Of a DNA stretch of 64,000 nt, positions 46,165 to 58,053 are shown piece after piece. Both the position numbers and the translations under genes were made by a program. The notes beneath the pieces are model-generated. The model was given only the letters and a program-made list of their open reading frames with translations, searched no databases and was not told the DNA's origin. Each line of letters starts with the position of its first letter. The first letter of the stretch is position 1. Source of the DNA: Pomphorhynchus laevis (Eukaryota > Acanthocephala > Palaeacanthocephala > Echinorhynchida > Pomphorhynchidae); the NCBI GenBank assembly GCA_012934845.2, contig WNNJ02002210.1:1-64000 (forward strand). The letters are read 5' to 3'.

Positions 46165-46505
46165 CAGGGCATGACATTTTCTATCAAAAAGTTTGTTATT
46201 TTTAAAAATTATTGAAATTATTTTTATATATAAAGTTAGTTCTAGTTATTCTTCTATACCTCAAACAGGTGTCTATCAAAAAGTTTGTGCAAGGCCTGAT
46301 ATTGTTTCGTGGACCTCAAGCGTTCCAGCTAAATGGCTGATTCCGCTGCTACGTCACATTACATACATTTCCGGCTACCTTGAACAGATGTCTATCAAAA
46401 ATTTGGTACAGGGCCAGATATTGTTTCTTTGACTTCAAACGTTCCAACTAATTGGCTGATTTCCGCTGCTACGTCACATTACCTACGTTGCAGGCTTATC
46501 TGTTC
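46165..46505 (+). repeat. Tandem repeat of about 120 bp
   Basis: Two full units (46,262-46,385 and 46,386-46,505) share tctatcaaaaa, ggccagatattgtttc-like and gctgctacgtcacatta segments. A partial unit with tctatcaaaaagtttgt lies at 46,175-46,195. It is non-coding. Confidence 0.75.
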
Positions 46506-46754
46506 CAACTATCACTTAATTTATGAAAGAGAAATGGCTATTACACATATTTTACTAAAAAGTGGTTTTCGATTTGGGCTATTATAAAAGCAAATTTTTA
46601 ATCTTTAGTGCATAAAAATAATGTTTTTGGTCCTGAGAAAAGACTATATCATATAGGAATACCTTTTGTTAGTAACAAGTGAAATTCTGTTTTTTTCAAA
46701 GTTGATTTACAAAAAAATTGTAACGTTTACAAAGTCCACATTTTTTACAGAAAA

Positions 46755-47009
46755 TTGCCTAAGCTTCACTACTTATTTAAACGTAACGCGTATTTTAACA
46801 AAGATGTTATTGATTATAAGATACCTTGTAAAGAATGTGATCAGGTATATGTTGGTCAAACCGGTCAAGGTTTGGTTAAGCGTATTAAACAACATAATTA
46901 TCATGTATATAAGGGGACCAGTTCTAGTGCTGTTGCTCAGCATTTTGCGAGTTTGATGTGTTCATTGATTTTGAAAATACATATATTTTATCATTTTAAA
47001 GTAACTTGA
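46755..47009 (+). mobile_element. Penelope-like element, GIY-YIG endonuclease fragment
   Basis: The frame reads D-Y-K-I-P-C-K-E-C-D-Q-V-Y-V-G-Q-T-G-Q-G-L, then R-I-K-Q-H and S-S-S-A-V-A-Q-H. This matches the Penelope-like GIY-YIG endonuclease core (Y-x-I-P-C-x-x-C...Y-V-G-Q-T-G-R-x-L-x-x-R-I-x-E-H...S-A-V-A-x-H). No RT is adjacent. The last part runs into unrelated codons, so it is a fragment. Confidence 0.75.
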
Positions 47010-47049
47010 AATCTCGCATTATTCAAGAATGCCTGTTTTATCGATGCTT

Positions 47050-49263
47050 TTAATATAGTGCCTGACGTTGTATCCCACTAGTGTTTGAATCCATTGCGAG
47101 AATGAACAGAATTATGAAGAGGGCGCTTCCTTGATGAACTTTGACGGATACTCGAAACGACCTGGAAACCTCGGCCGGGCTTTGTACTCTACTCTTCGAG
47201 TCGTGATAGAAGAGCTGGATACATCGAACTAGTTTTTCTGGGACATAATGCAAAAGCAAGGCATGCTAAATAAGTTCACGCGGAACACGGTTGAATGCCT
47301 TTTCCAAATTGATAAATGCAGCATGAAGGAGTTTTCCTTTTTCGCGATGCTTTTCGAGTTGGAGCCGCGCTGCGTGCATGTCGTCAGTGGTTCACCATTC
47401 TTTAACGAAACCGACATGCTCTCGACGATCTGTAAGGTGTGAGGCAGTAGTCTGATCGGCAGTAATTGCCGCAATCGGCTGGGCTATCCCCCTCCTTTCC
47501 TAGATCGTTATTGCATGCTGTTCTCGCAGTCTCCGGTATATTCTCCTCTTCGATGACTTGATTGAAGAAATTTGTAATTCAGAGAACAAGATTTCAAACA
47601 TGATATTTCACCTATATCTGGGGATGAAATGTCATCTGGACCTGCTGCTTTCCCTGTCTTCATCTGTCTTATTGCTTCTTCGACTTCTTCTGTAACGATT
47701 GGGCGTATGGGACTGAGTACTGCTTGAGCTTTTCGCATCGGTGGGTGCGGGAACTCTTCAGTAGAAATTTCATCGAAATATTCAGGCCACCTTTCCAATA
47801 CTGCAAGCCGGCTTACGATCATTTTGCTGTTTTCATGGTTGACACAATAGAACCTTTAGATATCCTTGGTTTGCTGGTGTCTCCGTTTTACAAGTCGAGA
47901 AAGTTCTCGTTCTCCATCTATGGTATCCAGCTTTTTGTTTACCTCCCCATAGTGGATAGCTCGGGTAACAGCGACAACTTTATTAGCGTTTCGTTTGCCT
48001 TCGAGGTACTTCTGCCAAGCTTTCGGAGATTTGTCTTCAAGGAACTTGTGATACACTCGTTTCTTCTCAAGTACCGTCATTTTCTCTTGGTCGGTCCAAA
48101 GCAAAGTATATCGGTTGATGTAACATTTCACAGGCTTAGTGATCTCTATTATCTTACGGGCGGCATTGTAAATCCTATTTTTTGTTTAGTTCCACGCATC
48201 CTCCACTCTATTCAAGTCAGGCAGTTACAGTTGCGATACCATATCAGCCTCCTTGTCATGTATGCGCCAATGGGAGCTGAGATGAACGCTTAATGAATCA
48301 GGTGTTCGTGATGATCAAATCTTGAGAATCCGTAAATTCAATAATTCGATCGCCATCTTTGTTTCTGCGGCCATAACCCTTTCCTTCATGGAATCGACTT
48401 CCTTCAGAAATTTGATTAACGTGGCCGTTGTGGTCTCCTGCAATCACCATACAATCATCGACGAGAATGCTACTTGTATGATTGTCCAGAATCTCCAATA
48501 AGGAATCCTTATCTGAGTTACTCCGGCCTGTTTGCTGCGCTGTAAGCTGAGAAGACATGTATTGTCCGACGGTCCGTGATAATAGTGATCTTCATCAGTC
48601 GGTCGTCGTAGCGATTAATCTCTCGTACAACATACGGAATCTTTTCGAGATGGCGATGCCTACTCCATTGCTGGTCATGTCAGTACCATTGTAAAAGAGC
48701 TTATAACCACCATTGCCGCGTTCTCTCTCCATATCGTATAATTTTGTACCGCTCCACCTAGTCTCTTGCAGTGAGCAAATATCGATATTTGCATTGTTAG
48801 CATTCTTGCAAGCTTTTCTGTAATATCAGTTTGAGTGCCAATGTTAAGCGATGCAACACGAACCTTTTGACAACATTTAGTTTTGTACTTGTTCTTTTGA
48901 TTTCGCTTTTGCTTTTGGACTAGTTTACTTGCGTCCTGGCGTCGTCCTTGCACCTGGAACCCCTGATAATTTATCAGCAAAACCTGGCCATGTCCTGCCG
49001 CGTCAATTACGGTGAACGCCCTAGCTGTGTGTTGAGTTTGTAAGGATTTGTTCATTGAATTGGAGTAGCGACGATTTAAGTAAGCATCCTGATCGGCCTG
49101 TCGCAAAGTCTGTCACCAGGAGGGAGTCCGCGTTTAGCTGATCCCGCAGTTGGCTCACGGCGAGGAGTTCCCAAGGGCACCAGGAGGAAGAAATGACACA
49201 ACCCCTAGATTTATGTTCAAGAACATAAATGATTTGTTCTTGATTTATGTTTTGGTCATACAA
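47050..49263 (-). mobile_element. RTE-like LINE (EN, linker, RT N-half), decayed
   Basis: On the minus strand, EN begins near 48,870 with V-R-V-A-S-L-N-I-G-T and continues at 48,558-48,298 with Q-T-G-R-S...V-I-A-G-D-H-N-G-H-V and G-K-G-Y-G-R-R-N-K-D-G-D-R-I. This is typical of RTE/BovB-group endonucleases. The linker (48,131-47,856) and RT start, R-W-P-E-Y-F-D-E and Q-M-K-T-G-K-A-A-G-P-D-D-I (47,822-47,640), follow. The RT part ends with Y-V-P-E-K-L-V-R-C-I-Q-L-F-Y and V-H-Q-G-S-A-L near 47,070. The Y-A-D-D region and 3' end are missing. There are at least four frame changes. Confidence 0.8.
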
Positions 49264-50580
49264 AATACATCAAAACGTTTCGATGCTACTATGAACTTAA
49301 TTTCAGAGAACTGAGCCAGACGACTGCGAACATTTGAATAACCAACTAAAATGTTCGAATAATGGCAAACTGTGACACCCTCGGTAACACTTGCGAAGTC
49401 AACTAGTTCACCTGCACACGAACCAACACTAGAAGTCTTACTCTACAGAAGTAAGAGTTTTCCACCAGACAACCGGCGCTACTTGATCACACGAAAAATG
49501 CGGACACATAAGTTGCTTTCGTCACTTTCCAGCCGTCGGTGCAGCTCATTGAAGGTGTCGTGTCTTCTCAAACGATCTGTAGAAGATAAATCAAGGATTA
49601 TACAAAAATCAGAACCTGGTAATCTAAATACATGCTTGAGTATGAAGTTGACATAATATTTTTAGTCAAGAACAACTTTTAAAAGCCTCGGCTTGACTGA
49701 CAGTTTCTTGCCTAGTCGAAAAACTCTCCATACTTCAAGATGCTTCGCAACATTCACATCGGTCAGAAGAAAAATTTTGAAAACACCTCACGAAGATGCT
49801 TAATATGGTTAAACTATCGACTTTGCAGATTGTTGCTGAGTGATTCTTTATTGTTGCTTACGTTAGCGTGGGCGGTGTTAAATTGTCTTGATCTTTTAAC
49901 TTAATGAGTTAAATTGTCTAGAGCTCACAGTAAGTACTAATGAATATTGAGCCTCAGAGGTAATTGATGACCGTCGATGATTTGGTGGATTTACTGCACT
50001 CTGTCGATTATTTGGAAGCCTAACATTTTGTCGTCGATTATTAGCGGGTCTGATGATAATCTGACTTACCGACGTAAGATCATTGATATTCTTATTGATC
50101 GGGGCTACTATAGAAGAAACATGAACACTGCAACGGGGGTGCAATATCTGCGGGTAAGCACAAAAATGCCTACAACAATTATTTCCTAAATGAGAGGTAT
50201 GTAAATAATCACTGTCCGATGAAGTGTTGACATGAGATGATAAATTAACATTAGCATGCTTTAGAGCGGAACATTTTTATCATCTTCAGCAATACAATCA
50301 CCACTTAATTCCAATATATGTGGTTGATCAGTAGAATTCAAAACAGGAGGATGTTTGATGGATTTTTCCATTACATTAGTCTCATATGATTCGTCCTCAA
50401 CGAAATATTGAGGTGAATTTTTATGGAAAGGTTTGATGGAATGATTGTCCAGATCCAACTTCGCCTTCAAGTGCGTCAAAATGGAATGATTTAACACAAG
50501 ACTGTCCGATGAAGTGTTAACATGAGATTAAAAATCTACATAGCATGCTTTAGGGAGGAACATTTGTCACATATGACCCC
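49264..50580. other. Unassigned region with a spaced direct repeat
   Basis: There is no recognisable gene. Short frames at 49,372-49,656 (+) and 50,261-50,497 (−) match nothing I know. A direct repeat of about 66 bp (tgtccgatgaagtgtt...) occurs at 50,213-50,279 and 50,503-50,569. Confidence 0.5.
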
Positions 50581-50890
50581 GTAGCAGTGGTTATTATCTC
50601 GCGTTACGCGCAAGACAAATTGGAAGGTCGACAATGGTATCGCGATTCTCACGCAGAGTGAGAAAGCTGTGGAACGCATTGCCTCAAGACATCATGACTG
50701 CGTCATCATTGAGCAAATTCAAAGCCATAGTCAACACTTGGATAAAACACGCTGATCAAGGCAACATTGGAAGTTCTTATCCTTGGTTTGGTTGTAATTG
50801 ATATGTTTATTTCATGTGTCGTAATGTACGAAGAGCTGGCAAAACGACCTTTCGGTCAAAGCCCTGTATATTTTTTAAAGATAGTATTTT
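50581..50890 (+). mobile_element. LINE 3' end: last residues of RT ORF and 3' UTR
   Basis: The frame 50,634-50,801 reads V-S-R-F-S-R-R-V-R-K-L-W-N-A-L-P-Q-D-I, then S-S-L-S-K-F-K-A-I-V-N. This is the standard C-terminal end of CR1/Jockey-like ORF2 proteins (V-x-x-W-N-x-L-P-x-x-V...S-x-x-x-F-K-x-x-L). A 3' UTR with ctggcaaaacgacctttcgg follows. It is 5' truncated to about 300 bp. Confidence 0.75.
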
Positions 50891-50950
50891 TTCGAAAAAC
50901 AATCAATTTTGAAATCTTTGAATGTTAAAGAAAATTAAGCTTATTGAATG

Positions 50951-52200
50951 TTAGTCTGCGCGTTCCCCCTCGAACTTCTCGGGGCTCGGTAGGAGGCACG
51001 CGGATGAAGCACGATCCACTTCAAACGACAACCTGCTTTTGAGGTTTGATACTATGTCGTCGTAGCTAGTGAGGCTCTGTCTTGATTTTGCAGTAGCGAT
51101 TGATTTTATTAAAGATCGAGCGCGATCTCCTAGTCCACCTGATGATTATAGGAATCTTCCTGTTCTTGTTGTACTCGAACGAGGACAAGAGGGCTCGGTT
51201 GGAAAACGATTGAGCAAAAATGGAAAAGACACTGATATCCGAGAATGTCCGCTCATATCGTGTGCTGTTGAGTCCTGTGCCTACCGCCTCTAACCTTGCT
51301 CCATATTCTCTTGAAGTGTTTAACGCGTCAAATTTGAGGTTGTCAGGAACTGGGGATAGTTGTGGTTCGATTTCCACGCTGTGACATACACTGTTTAGTT
51401 CATGAGCAATTATGTCACGTAACGCATTGTGCCTGATGGTTGGGAGGCCACCTTTTCTGCCTGAGAGGGCATGTCCGACCTCTAATTCAGCTCTACGTGG
51501 ACAGTGTTTTACTGACCAAGTTGTTTGGCATTAAACCATATCGCGTCGAAATGGAATTGGTGAATTCGTTAGAGGTCAAGTGGAAGTTTTCGTTTTTAGA
51601 GACAGGGCGCTTAACCAGGCAGATGCACCGTCTCTTGATGCGTGTGCTAGAATGTTTTTAAGTGCCGGGTTATGATAAATGTGTGATTGGGTGATGCGCT
51701 CTTGGAAAGCCATGACTCGGCGGGTTGAAAAGCTCTTGAACATGATTCTCTGTCTATCACGTAGGGCGTTTCCGTCTGGATTGCTTTCATAGTAGAACAA
51801 ATTTGTATAGACGCTTCGTAGTCCAGGTGTGCCATGAAAGAAGGGTCAATACTCTAATGCCGCCTAGCTTAAGCAGAGAGGTTAGAATTGTATGCCATTC
51901 ATCGACGCACGAGTTTCTTGTTATCTCTGGTAGAAGGCTTGATTTTATTGCTTCCGACAATTCTGCTATCCATACGGGTTAGCATTGACAAGTTCGTAGT
52001 ACGCGTGTCCACTTTGCTTGAATGGCCCGGGCAAGTCCTGTAAAAGCGACTTGCGTATCTATCTCGGCGACTGACGTCAGGCGAGTAACGAGGAGGGTCC
52101 AATTTTTTAGATGTTGGGTGAACGCTTCTTGTTCATACTCAAGTGAACCTACAGGTAAACCAAGAATTGACAAGCCGGCCAATCTTTGAGGGATTTGTGG
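50951..52200 (-). mobile_element. Second RLE-type non-LTR element, thumb and C-terminal domain
   Basis: The minus strand starts with G-L-S-I-L-G-L-P-V-G-S (52,170), the thumb block also seen at 44,210. The pre-endonuclease helical region follows (51,800-51,576). A C-terminal block has R-H-N-A-L-R-D-I-I-A-H (51,430), E-I-E-P-Q-L-S-P-V, G-A-R-L-E-A, F-S-D-I-S-V-F-S-I-F-A and S-F-S-N-R-A-L (51,377-51,200). The stop is near 50,951. The pattern R-H-x-x-L-R-D...E...F-x-D-x-x-V-F resembles a restriction-like endonuclease core. Sequence differs enough from the 43-46 kb element to be another family. The RT palm is absent and frames are broken. Confidence 0.65.
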
Positions 52201-52600
52201 TCTTACGCCTATTCCATGTGGTTTGGAATAAGCGTAAGCTTTGGTTTGGAAAAATTATTTTGTATCCTGGCCGAACGAGCCCAAAATAATTGTTCTTTCT
52301 TAATAATAAAGGTAATTTATTATAATCTTATGAATCTTTATATTATATAAAGATTACTTTTTTTGAATTTTATTTATCTTAGTTATCGTCTGGTATCCCA
52401 TATGGTCTAATATGTGAAACATCTAATGTTACGCTAGAGGCATTAATGCCATTGCATCCCAACGGCCGTGTTCATCAACAGGTACATTCTCCGCCTATTT
52501 GTTTGTCTTTGTCAGTGGATTCGGATACCGTTGAGACTGCTATTCTTTCATTTTCCCCCGCAACGTCGCCTGGATGCCTGGGATTAGTTACCATCTGGTA

Positions 52601-52672
52601 TCCCATATGGTCTAGTGGTTAGGATTCCGGCCTTTCACGCCGGCGGCCCGGGTTCGATTCCCGGTGTGGGAA
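52601..52672 (+). tRNA. tRNA-Glu (UUC), array copy 1
   Basis: 72 nt, with cloverleaf, anticodon TTC, boxes A and B intact and T5 downstream. Identical to the other copies. Confidence 0.95.
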
Positions 52673-52933
52673 TTGTAAGGTTTTTAAATAATAAAATCAA
52701 CTATTTATTAAGAATTTTCAAACATATGAAATTTTAAATTTATTATCTAAACTTAAGGTCAAATTGACTTAAGTTCAAACAAATGAGCATTGTAACTTAA
52801 TATACTAACCTTTTCGTGTTCGTAAATTAGCTTTTGTAGATTAGTTTTCGGTCTCGAAAACTAATATTTATATTACCCGGTGATTTTAACTTACCAAATA
52901 TAGACTGGATTGTAGATAGACGGTCCAATTGAT

Positions 52934-53660
52934 ATGCGTTGCTTGGGTTCCGGACAGCTTCTGACTGCTACCACGTCGTCGACCTCATTGCCCTCTACTC
53001 TACCTAGTCTAACGACAGTTGAGAACAACTCTGTGTATTCGACCAATATTCACAGTGGCGACAATGACGTCATGGATCCAACCGTTCTTCTGCGTAAAGT
53101 TTGGCAAATGCCCACTACCACAGTCAAGCAAATACCTTGGAACTTAAGACGCCAAGCCTCTGAGTTGTTGTCTGGTTTGATCGACAGAGCCCTCTGCTCA
53201 CGGAATGTTTACGATTGGGCGCTTCTGCTATGCTTCCCCAAATTATGCCTGTGCTCATCAACAGGACAGATTAAGGGTCGAGTTCACATCGGATCTAGAA
53301 TTAACTAACGACTAGAATGGTTTGCTGATGGAAAGGTGAATGAGTGTTTGAGTGATCTGCTGAATCAGAGTAAATCCCCATATTCTCGAAACTTTTCATC
53401 CGTCAATCGACTTTGCACAGAGGTTATCGAACTTGTAAGGGGCGGAAACTACAGGAAAGCCATGCGACGACTCACCTCAGATGGGATATGTGAAACATCT
53501 AATGTTACGCTAGAGGCATTAATGCCATTGCATCCCAACGGCCGTGTTCATCAACAGGTACATTCTCCGCCTATTTGTTTGTCTTTGTCAGTGGATTCGG
53601 ATACCGTTGAGACTGCTATTCTTTCATTTTCCCCCGCAACGTCGCCTGGATGCCTGGGAT
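52934..53660 (+). pseudogene. RLE-type element N-terminal fragment, unit 1
   Basis: M-R-C-L-G-S-G-Q to S-R-I-N, an in-frame TAA at 53,306, then R-L-E-W-F-A-D-G to G-C-L-G. The fragment is cut before RT motif 1 and joined to tRNA flank. Confidence 0.8.
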
Positions 53661-53676
53661 TAGTTACCATCTGGTA

Positions 53677-53748
53677 TCCCATATGGTCTAGTGGTTAGGA
53701 TTCCGGCCTTTCACGCCGGCGGCCCGGGTTCGATTCCCGGTGTGGGAA
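53677..53748 (+). tRNA. tRNA-Glu (UUC), array copy 2
   Basis: Identical 72-nt gene with a T5 terminator. Confidence 0.95.
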
Positions 53749-54009
53749 TTGTAAGGTTTTTAAATAATAAAATCAACTATTTATTAAGAATTTTCAAACA
53801 TATGAAATTTTAAATTTATTATCTAAACTTAAGGTCAAATTGACTTAAGTTCAAACAAATGAGCATTGTAACTTAATATACTAACCTTTTCGTGTTCGTA
53901 AATTAGCTTTTGTAGATTAGTTTTCGGTCTCGAAAACTAATATTTATATTACCCGGTGATTTTAACTTACCAAATATAGACTGGATTGTAGATAGACGGT
54001 CCAATTGAT

Positions 54010-54737
54010 ATGCGTTGCTTGGGTTCCGGACAGCTTCTGACTGCTACCACGTCGTCGACCTCATTGCCCTCTACTCTACCTAGTCTAACGACAGTTGAGA
54101 ACAACTCTGTGTATTCGACCAATATTCACAGTGGCGACAATGACGTCATGGATCCAACCGTTCTTCTGCGTAAAGTTTGGCAAATGCCCACTACCACAGT
54201 CAAGCAAATACCTTGGAACTTAAGACGCCAAGCCTCTGAGTTGTTGTCTGGTTTGATCGACAGAGCCCTCTGCTCACGGAATGTTTACGATTGGGCGCTT
54301 CTGCTATGCTTCCCCAAATTATGCCTGTGCTCATCAACATGACAGATTAAGGGTCGAGTTCACATCGGATCTAGAATTAACTAACGACTAGAATGGTTTG
54401 CTGATGGAAAGGTGAATGAGTGTTTGAGTGATCTGCTGAATCAGAGTAAATCCCCATATTCTCGAAACTCTTTATCCGTCAATCGCCTTTGCACAGAGGT
54501 TATCGAACTTGTAAGGGGCGGAAACTACAGGAAAGCCATGCGACGACTCACCTCAGATGGGATATGTGAAACATCTAATGTTACGCTAGAGGCATTAATG
54601 CCATTGCATCCCAACGGCCGTGTTCATCAACAGGTACATTCTCCGCCTATTTGTTTGTCTTTGTCAGTGGATTCGGATACCGTTGAGACTGCTATTCTTT
54701 CATTTTCCCCCGCAACGTCGCCTGGATGCCTGGGATT
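54010..54737 (+). pseudogene. RLE-type element N-terminal fragment, unit 2
   Basis: As unit 1, but with an extra TGA after C-S-S-T near 54,340. It shares this TGA and the ctttatccgtcaatcgcc variant with unit 4. Confidence 0.8.
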
Positions 54738-54752
54738 AGTTACCATCTGGTA

Positions 54753-54824
54753 TCCCATATGGTCTAGTGGTTAGGATTCCGGCCTTTCACGCCGGCGGCC
54801 CGGGTTCGATTCCCGGTGTGGGAA
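54753..54824 (+). tRNA. tRNA-Glu (UUC), array copy 3
   Basis: Identical 72-nt gene with a T5 terminator. Confidence 0.95.
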
Positions 54825-55085
54825 TTGTAAGGTTTTTAAATAATAAAATCAACTATTTATTAAGAATTTTCAAACATATGAAATTTTAAATTTATTATCT
54901 AAACTTAAGGTCAAATTGACTTAAGTTCAAACAAATGAGCATTGTAACTAAATATACTAACCTTTTCGTGTTCGTAAATTAGCTTTTGTAGATTAGTTTT
55001 CGGTCTCGAAAACTAATATTTATATTACCCGGTGATTTTAACTTACCAAATATAGACTGGATTGTAGATAGACGGTCCAATTGAT

Positions 55086-55813
55086 ATGCGTTGCTTGGGT
55101 TCCGGACAGCTTCTGACTGCTACCACGTCGTCGACCTCATTGCCCTCTACTCTACCTAGTCTAACGACAGTTGAGAACAACTCTGTGTATTCGACCAATA
55201 TTCACAGTGGCGACAATGACGTCATGGATCCAACCGTTCTTCTGCGTAAAGTTTGGCAAATGCCCACTACCACAGTCAAGCAAATACCTTGGAACTTAAG
55301 ACGCCAAGCCTCTGAGTTGTTGTCTGGTTTGATCGACAGAGCCCTCTGCTCACGGAATGTTTACGATTGGGCGCTTCTGCTATGCTTCCCCAAATTATGC
55401 CTGTGCTCATCAACAGGACAGATTAAGGGTCGAGTTCACATCGGATCTAGAATTAACTAACGACTAGAATGGTTTGCTGATGGAAAGGTGAATGAGTGTT
55501 TGAGTGATCTGCTGAATCAGAGTAAATCCCCATATTCTCGAAACTCTTTCATCCGTCAATCGACTTTGCACAGAGGTTATCGAACTTGTAAGGGGCGGAA
55601 ACTACAGGAAAGCCATGCGACGACTCACCTCAGATGGGATATGTGAAACATCTAATGTTACGCTAGAGGCATTAATGCCATTGCATCCCAACGGCCGTGT
55701 TCATCAACAGGTACATTCTCCGCCTATTTGTTTGTCTTTGTCAGTGGATTCGGATACCGTTGAGACTGCTATTCTTTCATTTTCCCCCGCAACGTCGCCT
55801 GGATGCCTGGGAT
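55086..55813 (+). pseudogene. RLE-type element N-terminal fragment, unit 3
   Basis: Has the GG form (aacagg) like units 1 and 5. One extra T near 55,548 shifts the second half. Confidence 0.8.
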
Positions 55814-55829
55814 TAGTTACCATCTGGTA

Positions 55830-55901
55830 TCCCATATGGTCTAGTGGTTAGGATTCCGGCCTTTCACGCCGGCGGCCCGGGTTCGATTCCCGGTGTGGGA
55901 A
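55830..55901 (+). tRNA. tRNA-Glu (UUC), array copy 4
   Basis: Identical 72-nt gene with a T5 terminator. Confidence 0.95.
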
Positions 55902-56163
55902 TTGTAAGGTTTTTAAATAATAAAATCAACTATTTATTAAGAATTTTCAAACATATGAAATTTTAAATTTATTATCTAAACTTAAGGTCAAATTGACTTA
56001 AGTTCAAACAAATGAGCATTGTAACTTAAATATACTAACCTTTTCGTGTTCGTAAATTAGCTTTTGTAGATTAGTTTTCGGTCTCGAAAACTAATATTTA
56101 TATTACCCGGTGATTTTAACTTACCAAATATAGACTGGATTGTAGATAGACGGTCCAATTGAT

Positions 56164-56889
56164 ATGCGTTGCTTGGGTTCCGGACAGCTTCTGACTGCTA
56201 CCACGTCGTCGACCTCATTGCCCTCTACTCTACCTAGTCTAACGACAGTTGAGAACAACTCTGTGTATTCGACCAATATTCACAGTGGCGACAATGACGT
56301 CATGGATCCAACCGTTCTTCTGCGTAAAGTTTGACAAATGCCCACTACCACAATCAAGCAAATACCTTGGAACTTAAGACGCCAAGCCTCTGAGTTGTTG
56401 TCTGGTTTGATCGACAGAGCCCTCTGCTCACGGAATGTTTACGATTGGGCGCTTCTGCTATGCTTCCCCAAATTATGCCTGTGCTCATCAACATGACAGA
56501 TTAAGGGTCGAGTTCACATCGGATCTAGAATTAACTAACGACTAGAATGGTTTGCTGATGGAAAGGTGAATGAGTGTTTGAGTGATCTGCTGAATCAGAG
56601 TAAATCCCCATATTCTCGAAACTCTTTATCCGTCAATCGCCTTTGCACAGAGGTTATCGAACTTGTAAGGGGCGGAAACTACAGGAAAACCATGCGACGA
56701 CTCACCTCAGATGGGATATGTGAAACATCTAATGTTACGCTAGAGGCATTAATGCCATTGCATCCCAACGGCCGTGTTCATCAACAGGTACATTCTCCGC
56801 CTATTTGTTTGTCTTTGTCAGTGGATTCGGATACCGTTGAGACTGCTATTCTTTCATTTTCCCCGCAACGTCGCCTGGATGCCTGGGAT
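56164..56889 (+). pseudogene. RLE-type element N-terminal fragment, unit 4
   Basis: Carries TGA after R-K-V and the acaatcaag variant, both shared with the minus-strand copy at 45.6 kb. It also has the TGA seen in unit 2 and one C fewer in the cccc run near 56,862. Confidence 0.8.
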
Positions 56890-56905
56890 TAGTTACCATC
56901 TGGTA

Positions 56906-56977
56906 TCCCATATGGTCTAGTGGTTAGGATTCCGGCCTTTCACGCCGGCGGCCCGGGTTCGATTCCCGGTGTGGGAA
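56906..56977 (+). tRNA. tRNA-Glu (UUC), array copy 5
   Basis: Identical 72-nt gene with a T5 terminator. Confidence 0.95.
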
Positions 56978-57238
56978 TTGTAAGGTTTTTAAATAATAAA
57001 ATCAACTATTTATTAAGAATTTTCAAACATATGAAATTTTAAATTTATTATCTAAACTTAAGGTCAAATTGACTTAAGTTCAAACAAATGAGCATTGTAA
57101 CTAAATATACTAACCTTTTCGTGTTCGTAAATTAGCTTTTGTAGATTAGTTTTCGGTCTCGAAAACTAATATTTATATTACCCGGTGATTTTAACTTACC
57201 AAATATAGACTGGATTGTAGATAGACGGTCCAATTGAT

Positions 57239-57965
57239 ATGCGTTGCTTGGGTTCCGGACAGCTTCTGACTGCTACCACGTCGTCGACCTCATTGCCCTC
57301 TACTCTACCTAGTCTAACGACAGTTGAGAACAACTCTGTGTATTCGACCAATATTCACAGTGGCGACAATGACGTCATGGATCCAACCGTTCTTCTGCGT
57401 AAAGTTTGGCAAATGCCCACTACCACAGTCAAGCAAATACCTTGGAACTTAAGACGCCAAGCCTCTGAGTTGTTGTCTGGTTTGATCGACAGAGCCCTCT
57501 GCTCACGGAATGTTTACGATTGGGCGCTTCTGCTATGCTTCCCCAAATTATGCCTGTGCTCATCAACAGGACAGATTAAGGGTCGAGTTCACATCGGATC
57601 TAGAATTAACTAACGACTAGAATGGTTTGCCGATGGAAAGGTGAATGAGTGTTTGAGTGATCTGCTGAATCAGAGTAAATCCCCATATTCTCGAAACTCT
57701 TCATCCGTCAATCGACTTTGCACAGAGGTTATCGAACTTGTAAGGGGCGGAAACTACAGGAAAACCATGCGACGACTCACCTCAGATGGGATATGTGAAA
57801 CATCTAATGTTACGCTAGAGGCATTAATGCCATTGCATCCCAACGGCCGTGTTCATCAACAGGTACATTCTCCGCCTATTTGTTTGTCTTTGTCAGTGGA
57901 TTCGGATACCGTTGAGACTGCTATTCTTTCATTTTCCCCCGCAACGTCGCCTGGATGCCTGGGAT
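57239..57965 (+). pseudogene. RLE-type element N-terminal fragment, unit 5
   Basis: Has the GG form, the shared TAA after S-R-I-N, and the aggaaaacc variant also present in unit 4 and in the minus-strand copy. Confidence 0.8.
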
Positions 57966-57981
57966 TAGTTACCATCTGGTA

Positions 57982-58053
57982 TCCCATATGGTCTAGTGGT
58001 TAGGATTCCGGCCTTTCACGCCGGCGGCCCGGGTTCGATTCCCGGTGTGGGAA
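57982..58053 (+). tRNA. tRNA-Glu (UUC), array copy 6
   Basis: Identical 72-nt gene. Its 3' flank (cttatctgaactt) is closer to that of the minus-strand gene at 46.0 kb than to the other array units. Confidence 0.95.

Noticed and set aside
49372-49656. 94-codon plus-strand frame
   Set aside because: No recognisable domain, no homologue in the window and no gene context.
52601-58053. The six tRNA-Glu copies as heads of a tRNA-derived SINE
   Set aside because: They are full 72-nt genes with intact cloverleaf and T5 terminators. They keep a shared 5' flank and regular spacing, and they lack A tails or target duplications, so they fit tandem gene duplication.
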